Shown piece by piece: positions 6,315 to 11,353 of a DNA stretch of 11,353 bases (its first letter is position 1; every line of letters starts with the position of its first letter). Source of the stretch: an uncultured Lachnospiraceae bacterium. Its GTDB lineage: Bacteria > Bacillota > Clostridia > Lachnospirales > Lachnospiraceae. The stretch is taken from assembly GCA_910579425.1 (NCBI GenBank), contig CAJTVL010000111.1:1-11353 (forward strand), read 5' to 3'. The notes beneath the pieces were generated by a model. It saw nothing but the letters and a program-made list of their open reading frames with translations. It had not been told where the DNA came from and did not search any database. The position numbers and the translations under genes were made by a program.

Positions 6315-7727
6315 TTAAACCTCTACAACGCGAATCATGTTGGTATTTCCTGACACGCCCAGCGGGACCCCTGCAGTGAGAACAACCTTATCCCCTTTCT
6401 GAATATATCCTGCCTCCTCTGCTGCATGTACCGCTACCTCAAAAAGATCATCTGCCGTGCTTTCTCTCGCAATCCAAACAGGGATTACGCCCCATGCCAG
6501 GCCAAGCTGTCTGCATACCCTTGGGCTGACGCTGCATGCAATGACAGGACATTTCGGTTTATACCTCGCGATCATTCCTGCCGTAAATCCGGAAATCGTC
6601 ACCGTGATAATAGCAGACGCTTTTAAATCCATAGCAGTCATACAGGTCGCATGGGAAATCGCTGTAGTCACATCCACTTCTTTGCCGAGTTCTCTGCGCT
6701 TCATCCGTCCATTGTAATCAATATCCTGTTCTGTCCTTTCGGCGATCCTTGCCATAGTCTTTACTGCTTCTACAGGATATTTCCCTGCTGCGCTTTCTCC
6801 AGAAAGCATAATAGCTGTAGTTCCGTCGTAGATTGCATTGGCAATATCAGTTGCCTCCGCCCTGGTGGGCCTGGGATTTTTGATCATAGATTCCAGCATC
6901 TGAGTAGCCGTAATCACGTGTTTTCCTTCTTTTTCAGCCATCCTGATCATCTGCTTTTGTATAACGGGTACTTCTTCTAAGGGAATTTCAACCCCCATAT
7001 CTCCCCTTGCCACCATAATCCCATCCGACACCGAAATAATTTCTTCTAAATTACGAATTCCCTGCATATTCTCAATCTTGGCAATAATCTTCATATCGCT
7101 TCCCTGTTCCGCAAGAATCTGTCTCACCGCAAGAATATCTTCTTTTCCTCTCACAAAAGAAGCTGCAAGAAAATCAAACCCCATATCGCAGCCGAACATA
7201 ATATCACTTCGATCGGTTTCGCTGATATACGGCATGGACAATACTGCGCCTGGAACATTTACGCCTTTATGGTCAGAGACAGGGCCGCCATTTATCACTG
7301 TACATATTATATCGGTTTCTTCTATGGCATCCACCACCATTTCAATCAGTCCGTCGTCAATTAAAATGGTGGTTCCGGCCGATACATCATTTTTTAAATT
7401 CTTGTAAGTAATAGAAACCCTTTCATTATTTCCCAGAAGTTCCTCCGTGGTCAAAATAAACTGCTGCCCTGCCACAAGCTCTGTTCTACCGCCTTCTATA
7501 TTTTTAAGACGAATCTCCGGCCCCTTGGTATCCAGCATGGTTGCCACAGGAAGCCCCAGTTCATTGCTGACCTTCACCACTCTGTCAAATTTTTTCTTAT
7601 GCTCCTCATGGGTTCCATGGGAAAAATTAAACCGTGCAACATTCATACCGGCCTGCATTAATTCCCTCAGTTTTTCTTCCGACTCACTGGCCGGCCCGAT
7701 TGTACAGATTATTTTTGTTTTGCGCAT
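6315..7727 (-). CDS. pyk: Pyruvate kinase
   Basis: Pyruvate kinase catalyses the last step of glycolysis, phosphoenolpyruvate plus ADP to pyruvate plus ATP. The 470-residue protein has every core motif: TIGPAS (9-14), the substrate-binding RFNFSHG (32-38), DTKGPEIR (66-73), the signature IIAKIEN (214-220) with the catalytic lysine 217, GDMG (242-245) binding the divalent metal, and TATQMLESM (273-281). The glutamate in GPEIR, rather than lysine, is the mark of potassium-dependent enzymes. It lacks the extra C-terminal PEP-utiliser-like domain of the 585-residue Bacillus enzyme and so matches the shorter form. The ATG at 7727 has AGGAG 11 bases upstream. It sits 33 bases after the decarboxylase and 5 before the kinase, inside what is otherwise a replication/translation-linked unit. 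Confidence 0.97.
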   Translation of the reverse strand: MRKTKIICTIGPASESEEKLRELMQAGMNVARFNFSHGTHEEHKKKFDRVVKVSNELGLPVATMLDTKGPEIRLKNIEGGRTELVAGQQFILTTEELLGNNERVSITYKNLKNDVSAGTTILIDDGLIEMVVDAIEETDIICTVINGGPVSDHKGVNVPGAVLSMPYISETDRSDIMFGCDMGFDFLAASFVRGKEDILAVRQILAEQGSDMKIIAKIENMQGIRNLEEIISVSDGIMVARGDMGVEIPLEEVPVIQKQMIRMAEKEGKHVITATQMLESMIKNPRPTRAEATDIANAIYDGTTAIMLSGESAAGKYPVEAVKTMARIAERTEQDIDYNGRMKRRELGKEVDVTTAISHATCMTAMDLKASAIITVTISGFTAGMIARYKPKCPVIACSVSPRVCRQLGLAWGVIPVWIARESTADDLFEVAVHAAEEAGYIQKGDKVVLTAGVPLGVSGNTNMIRVVEV

Positions 7728-7760
7728 TTAAAATTGTTCTCCTCTCCCTGATTGCTTATT

Positions 7761-9209
7761 TTAGAAGCTCATTAATACCTTAATCCTATTATTACAGACA
7801 CCCTGAACCGTATAGCCCTGAGCTAAATACGCAAGGACAACCTCCATCAACTGTTTTTCTACCTTCTCCCCGGGCACCAGCAACGGTATCCCCGGCGGAT
7901 ATAGGTTAATAAACTCAGCCGCCGTCCTGCCTTCTGCCTCCTCCAATATTACCTCCTCGCAGGGCATTGTGTATGCCTCCCACAAATTCATATCTATAAC
8001 AGGATGAAACTCTGTTCTCCACCAATCCGCTTTCCGATTTTTCGAATCCATATAGGCTGTCTTTGCATCGATCTTTTGCAAAGCCGTTAGCAAGCGCCGG
8101 ATTCCTTCCTTCCGATCCATCATGGTTAATATGGCAACCACATAATTTCCCGCTGCCATTTCCATTTGCAAATGATATTTTTCCCGCAAAACATCATACA
8201 ATTTTTGTCCTGTCATGAAAGAGGCCCTCACACATATCACCAGCTTACCCGGCTCCGTCAAAGGGCATATCGAGATATTCCTGCATCCCTCCATCTCCTT
8301 CAGAAACAAATTTCTCCAGGTAAGAAGCCTTTCCAGCCTGCTCCTCCCTTCCCTTTCCACCAAAGAAATCGCCTCATCGATTCCTGCCATCAAAAGATAG
8401 GAGGGGCTGCTTGACTGGTAAATCCGAAGATACCTTTTCAGAAGCTCTCCGTCTGCCAGCTCTCCGTTCCGGTGAATAAGCGCAGTCTGGGTCGGCGCCG
8501 GCAGAGTCTTGTGAACACTGTGGATCACAATATCGGCTCCCTCACTCACTGCATTGGCCGGATAACCCGGATGCATGCCAAAATGAGCGCCATGAGCCTG
8601 ATCTACAATCAGAGGTAATCCAAAGCTGTGCACCAGCCTGGCAATTCCTTCTATATCGGATACTACTCCGTCATAAGTCGGTGAAGTAATCACAACCCCC
8701 GCGATCAGTTCCCGAGCCTTTTTTATCCCTGACTGCACTGCATCGGTTCCGTTCATTCTCAGAATTTTTTCTATCTCTTTTCTTATATCTTCTTTGATAA
8801 CCGGTCCGGCAATCTCATAACCTTCCAGCTTCTGCGGATATACATAGTGCAACTCCATATGATTTAAAAAAGCCGCATGGTATACGGCTCTATGACAGTT
8901 CCTGGAAATAATTAGCTTCCTGGCCTGTGCGGCCACTGCTGAGACTGCACTCAAAAGACCTGCCGTACTTCCATTTACCAGAAAATATGTCTCTTTCGAA
9001 TGATATAATTTTGCGGCTCTTTCCTGCGCCGCTTTAATCAATGATTCCGGTTGATGCAGATTATCAAACCCATCTATTTCCGTAATATCATATTGATAAA
9101 ACGCAGCAAGCGGTCCGCTTTCCGGATTTCGCTTGTGTCCCGGCATATGAAACGGATAAAAGCCGCTATTAGAATAAGTCTTTAAACTTTCAAAAAGTCT
9201 CTCTCTCAT
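7761..9209 (-). CDS. Orn/Lys/Arg decarboxylase-family PLP enzyme (YaaO/SpeA type)
   Basis: This is a fold-type I pyridoxal-phosphate enzyme of the basic amino acid decarboxylase family. Its 482 residues match the short, B. subtilis SpeA/YaaO-like form without the N-terminal wing domain of E. coli enzymes. FHMPGHKR (20-27) is the family start motif. NGST (79-82) and NCHRAVYHA (104-112) shape the cofactor site. TSPTYDG (175-181), VDQAHGAHFG (202-211) with the pyridine-binding Asp 203, and SVHKTLPAPTQ (231-241) with the Schiff-base lysine 234 complete it. The product would be agmatine, cadaverine or putrescine; sequence alone does not fix which. Its ATG overlaps the stop of the HD gene as ATGA (9206-9209), suggesting translational coupling. 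B. subtilis yaaO lies just upstream of tmk-yaaQ-yaaR-holB, so the position is conserved although pyk now intervenes. Confidence 0.92.
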   Translation of the reverse strand: MRERLFESLKTYSNSGFYPFHMPGHKRNPESGPLAAFYQYDITEIDGFDNLHQPESLIKAAQERAAKLYHSKETYFLVNGSTAGLLSAVSAVAAQARKLIISRNCHRAVYHAAFLNHMELHYVYPQKLEGYEIAGPVIKEDIRKEIEKILRMNGTDAVQSGIKKARELIAGVVITSPTYDGVVSDIEGIARLVHSFGLPLIVDQAHGAHFGMHPGYPANAVSEGADIVIHSVHKTLPAPTQTALIHRNGELADGELLKRYLRIYQSSSPSYLLMAGIDEAISLVEREGRSRLERLLTWRNLFLKEMEGCRNISICPLTEPGKLVICVRASFMTGQKLYDVLREKYHLQMEMAAGNYVVAILTMMDRKEGIRRLLTALQKIDAKTAYMDSKNRKADWWRTEFHPVIDMNLWEAYTMPCEEVILEEAEGRTAAEFINLYPPGIPLLVPGEKVEKQLMEVVLAYLAQGYTVQGVCNNRIKVLMSF

Positions 9210-9757
9210 CCTGTTACTCTTACCTGTGTTCTCTTCGCACCTCTTCGCAGTCTTAATGTTTCTAACAAAGAGCAGTACTTATCTGCCGTTGTCACAATCC
9301 ATGCCTCCCTGCAAAGAGGGGGAACTACCGTGAGAGGCCACATATGTTTCTTAATAATGTCCTTCTCCCGCAATGTCAGCGGATACTCCATACTGGCATT
9401 TTTGAGCGCAATTCCCGGATGATAAAAACCATGTAATCTTTGATAATTTTTTCTTGTTTTATCATGCCAGTCATACAAAAAATAGTCATGCAACAATGCC
9501 CCTCTGATCAGATCCCTCTCATTACAGGTAATCCCGAGAAATTTGCTGATTGCTATACTTTGCCTTGCTACATCAATACAATGCCTTCTCACCGGTATAC
9601 TTCCATGCTGGATATAGTACCGGGTATTTTGAAAATTCTCCGATTCCATAATATCGGGTGCATACTTCTTTAACAATAAATAAAACTCTTTTTTCTGATC
9701 ATATCTTTTTCTTATTTTTTCAAGATGTTTTCCATAGTTTTTTATACGATTCCTCAT
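9206..9757 (-). CDS. HD-domain protein, predicted phosphohydrolase
   Basis: The 183-residue protein has the metal-binding histidine/aspartate pattern of the HD superfamily: His 59 in VRRHCIDVA, the HD doublet 90-91 in GALLHDYFLYDWHD, further histidines at 109, 113 and 138 (HGFYHPG, KKHMWPL), and Asp 159 in TTADKYCSL. This is the order expected of an intact active site. HD proteins hydrolyse phosphoesters, often nucleotides or signalling nucleotides; the substrate here cannot be told. The N-terminal 35 residues are basic and helical. The ATG at 9757 has AAAGGTGG about six bases upstream, a strong ribosome site. It is the first gene of the operon, overlapping the decarboxylase by four bases. 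I found no convincing promoter in 9758-9866. Confidence 0.82.
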   Translation of the reverse strand: MRNRIKNYGKHLEKIRKRYDQKKEFYLLLKKYAPDIMESENFQNTRYYIQHGSIPVRRHCIDVARQSIAISKFLGITCNERDLIRGALLHDYFLYDWHDKTRKNYQRLHGFYHPGIALKNASMEYPLTLREKDIIKKHMWPLTVVPPLCREAWIVTTADKYCSLLETLRLRRGAKRTQVRVTG

Positions 9758-9848
9758 GATTCCACCTTTTATTTTTGTTTATATTTGTTTTGGCCATGCA
9801 ATAAAACAGTTTTACCATTTCCCTAACCAAAATACTATAAAGTCAAAA

Positions 9849-9907
9849 AAAAATCAATAGAAACTAAAAAACTCTTAAACACTGTTCATCAGTATTTAAG
9901 AGTTTTT
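9849..9907 (-). terminator. Terminator of tRNA-Phe
   Basis: Arms 9867-9884 and 9890-9907 form an 18-bp stem with one G-U pair and a 5-base loop. On the minus strand it begins just 3 bases after the tRNA and is followed by T-rich DNA, including nine T at 9845-9853. It separates the tRNA from the operon starting at 9757. The arms themselves end in runs of A and T, so some activity in the plus direction is possible. Confidence 0.85.
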
Positions 9908-9910
9908 AAA

Positions 9911-9983
<73 letters not shown>

Positions 9984-9997
9984 ATTTAACGAATTTT

Positions 9998-10026
9998 AGT
10001 ATACACTACCGACATATGGTTGTCAA
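9998..10026 (-). promoter_or_regulatory. Promoter of tRNA-Phe
   Basis: TTGACA (10021-10026, perfect -35) and TATACT (9998-10003, five of six for -10) are separated by 17 bases on the minus strand. The -10 ends 14 bases before the mature tRNA, leaving a leader of only several bases. It is the strongest promoter match in the window, as expected for a stable RNA. Confidence 0.88.
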
Positions 10027-10143
10027 TATATTTTTTAAATTTCCAGTAGTACAAAAAAAGATAGGTGACTGTTTGTATCTCTGCAAAAAGAGTGAACGTC
10101 ATGTACTAAAATGTTTGTTTTTAATTTTTTGTGTGTAAAATAG

Positions 10144-10162
10144 TTGTTGTTTACGTCAACAA
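10144..10162. promoter_or_regulatory. Dyad resembling a LacI/cre-type operator
   Basis: TTGTTG and CAACAA flank a 7-base centre. Within it, TG-N4-CG-N4-CA (10148-10161) has the spacing of CcpA cre and other LacI-family operators, though several inner bases miss the cre consensus. It lies between the divergent tRNA-Phe and AraC-family genes, about 54 bases upstream of the latter's -35. It is a pattern match only. Confidence 0.25.
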
Positions 10163-10215
10163 TATCTAAATTTTTGCGAAAAACAAATAAGCGTGAAAAG
10201 TAATAAAAGATACGC

Positions 10216-10244
10216 TGGAAAATTCAAATAATCCATGCTATAAT
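10216..10244 (+). promoter_or_regulatory. Promoter of the AraC-family gene
   Basis: TATAAT (10239-10244) is a perfect -10 preceded by TGC, giving an extended -10. TGGAAA (10216-10221, four of six) is the -35, with a 17-base spacer. Transcription would start near 10251, giving a leader of about 100 bases that holds the hairpin at 10293-10335. Confidence 0.65.
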
Positions 10245-10292
10245 AGCAAAAATAACAAATTAATATGATGCAGCACCGAGATAATTGCGGGC

Positions 10293-10335
10293 TACAATGC
10301 TGTTTTACGGTGAGAGTAAAAGCACTTGCATTGTA
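10293..10335 (+). promoter_or_regulatory. Leader hairpin before the AraC-family gene
   Basis: TACAATGC (10293-10300) pairs with GCATTGTA (10328-10335). Inside it, TGTTTTAC pairs with GTAAAAGCA apart from one bulged base, leaving a 7-base loop and a 3-base bulge. The structure ends two bases before the ribosome site TGAGGA (10338-10343), so it could control translation or mRNA stability. I do not recognise it as a known riboswitch class. Confidence 0.45.
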
Positions 10336-10350
10336 ACTGAGGATTGAGAT

Positions 10351-11262
10351 ATGTACAACCTGTTTGAACCGGGAGATCTGTTAAATTCTCCCTATGAGGC
10401 ACTCCTTTTTGATACGGAAAAACATTGTTTTCCAGTGCGCTCACACTGGCATCATTATATGGAGATTATTCTGATGTTGGAAGGAACTGCAGTCGTTGAA
10501 AGCGATGAGAAAAAGTATCTTTTACATCCGGGTGATATGGCTGCCCTGCCGCCTAAAAGCATCCATGCAATTTGTCATGAAGCGGGAAGGGAAGAACATT
10601 TAATTTACTATGTAATTAAATTTGATTTAAATCGTTTTCGGGAAAATATTGGGTATGTGCCGCAGCTTAAAAGTGCAGTGTTGCAGGCGATGGAAGATCC
10701 AGAAGTCTCTTTCTTTTTTTCCGCAAAAGAGCTTGTAGGATTTCCGGTTATGGAGTTTATTAGTGGTTGTGTGAAAGAAGCACAATCCATGCATTATGGT
10801 TATTATATGATTATGTATTCTTACCTCAACTGCATCCTTGTCAATATGCTCCGTATCTGGCGCAGGCGTGGATTTACGCCCTCATATAAGGTTTCGGCTC
10901 CTTCCGGCAGCTCTATAGAGACAATTACAGAATATATTGACGCACATTCCGATCAGCCGCTAAAGGTAGAACAGCTTGCTATTCGTTGTAATATGAGCTA
11001 CTCCTTTTTTGCCAAACAATTCCGTCAAATTTATGGTCGTTCTTGTAAGGAATACATTGAATATATTCGTGTTATCAAGACAGAGGATATGTTGCTTTAT
11101 ACAGATTATGACATGACGTATATCAGTCAGGCCGCGGGGTTTGCTGACTGTAGTCATATGATTAAGACTTTTCGGAAATACAAGAATATTACGCCAAAGC
11201 AGTTTCGGATACAAAATACAAAAAATTACCGCAGACCACAGCATATTGATAAAGTAATTTAG
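10351..11262 (+). CDS. AraC-family transcriptional regulator
   Basis: This 303-residue regulator has an N-terminal cupin-type ligand-binding domain (about residues 15-95, with SHWHHYMEIILMLEG and LLHPGDMAALPPKSIH) and a C-terminal AraC DNA-binding domain (about 190-288). The latter has two helix-turn-helix units: VEQLAIRCNMSYSFFAKQFR (206-225) and YISQAAGFADCSHMIKTFRK (257-276), closing with the typical ITPKQFR. The pattern fits regulators of sugar or glycoside use in Firmicutes, which usually activate a neighbouring gene. The ligand is unknown and no target gene is in view; it would lie beyond the right edge or elsewhere. The ATG at 10351 has GAGG eight bases upstream. It is the only plus-strand protein gene, transcribed away from tRNA-Phe, with more AT-rich DNA upstream than the operon. 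Confidence 0.93.
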   Translation: MYNLFEPGDLLNSPYEALLFDTEKHCFPVRSHWHHYMEIILMLEGTAVVESDEKKYLLHPGDMAALPPKSIHAICHEAGREEHLIYYVIKFDLNRFRENIGYVPQLKSAVLQAMEDPEVSFFFSAKELVGFPVMEFISGCVKEAQSMHYGYYMIMYSYLNCILVNMLRIWRRRGFTPSYKVSAPSGSSIETITEYIDAHSDQPLKVEQLAIRCNMSYSFFAKQFRQIYGRSCKEYIEYIRVIKTEDMLLYTDYDMTYISQAAGFADCSHMIKTFRKYKNITPKQFRIQNTKNYRRPQHIDKVI

Positions 11263-11353
11263 TTGTTTCTTTCTTATTTGAGTTCACAAGTCTATATAAA
11301 GACTTCTGCGGGCAATGAGCCAAGCGACTGCGAAGCAGATAGGAGAATGCCGC
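11263..11353. other. Noncoding tail with a GC-rich hairpin-prone segment (cut by edge)
   Basis: After the AraC-family stop codon there is a weak hairpin (AAGTC/GACTT, 11288-11305) with no T tract, so I do not call a terminator. Bases 11308-11353 turn GC-rich: GCGGGCA at the start can pair imperfectly with TGCCGC at the end, around a small CTGC-GAA-GCAG hairpin (11328-11338). This looks like part of an interspersed repeat or an attenuator. An ATG at 11315 opens a frame to the edge but has no clear ribosome site. Confidence 0.35.

Noticed and set aside
9758..9866. Promoter for the HD-led operon
   Set aside because: TTGACT and TATAAA-like boxes occur but none pair with correct spacing. A promoter is expected but I cannot place it.

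Overview
The window looks like chromosome from a spore-forming member of the Clostridia, most likely Lachnospiraceae. This is judged from protein wording and gene order, not from a database search. The evidence is a moderate-GC coding block with AT-rich intergenic DNA, a holB/ricT/yabB/rsmI gene order like the B. subtilis yaaO-rsmI region, a sporulation protein (SpmA), and a Firmicutes-type tRNA-Phe.

Layout, left to right. (1) 1-777, minus strand: the front part of an AAA/SMC-like ATPase that runs off the left edge. Its reading frame breaks at an A AAA AAG heptamer. The -1 frame continues with the expected Walker B region, so this is either a one-base deletion or a -1 frameshift site. (2) 793-905: a short intergenic region with a promoter, a perfect 12-bp inverted repeat and the terminator hairpin of the next unit. 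(3) 906-9757, minus strand: ten co-directional genes with gaps from -4 to about 70 bp, very likely one transcription unit. In transcription order they are an HD-domain protein, an Orn/Lys/Arg decarboxylase-like PLP enzyme, pyruvate kinase, a guanylate kinase-like protein, YaaR, HolB (DNA polymerase III delta prime), RicT/YaaT, a TrmN6-like methyltransferase, RsmI and SpmA. (4) 9849-10026, minus strand: tRNA-Phe(GAA) with a near-consensus promoter and a strong terminator. (5) 10027-10350: intergenic DNA with a LacI/cre-like dyad, an extended -10 promoter and a leader hairpin. (6) 10351-11262, plus strand: an AraC-family regulator. (7) 11263-11353: a noncoding tail ending in a GC-rich, hairpin-prone segment cut by the window edge.

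The long unit is mostly housekeeping: replication clamp loading, rRNA and tRNA methylation, the RicT regulator of RNA processing and development, nucleotide kinase activity and glycolysis. Compared with the B. subtilis order (yaaO-tmk-yaaQ-yaaR-holB-yaaT-yabA-yabB-yazA-rsmI), a guanylate kinase-like protein sits where thymidylate kinase is expected, pyruvate kinase is inserted, and yaaQ, yabA and yazA are missing. I see no complete novel system. The points most worth checking are the frame break in the ATPase, the kinase swap, the SpmA stop codon in the loop of its own terminator hairpin, and the AraC leader hairpin.
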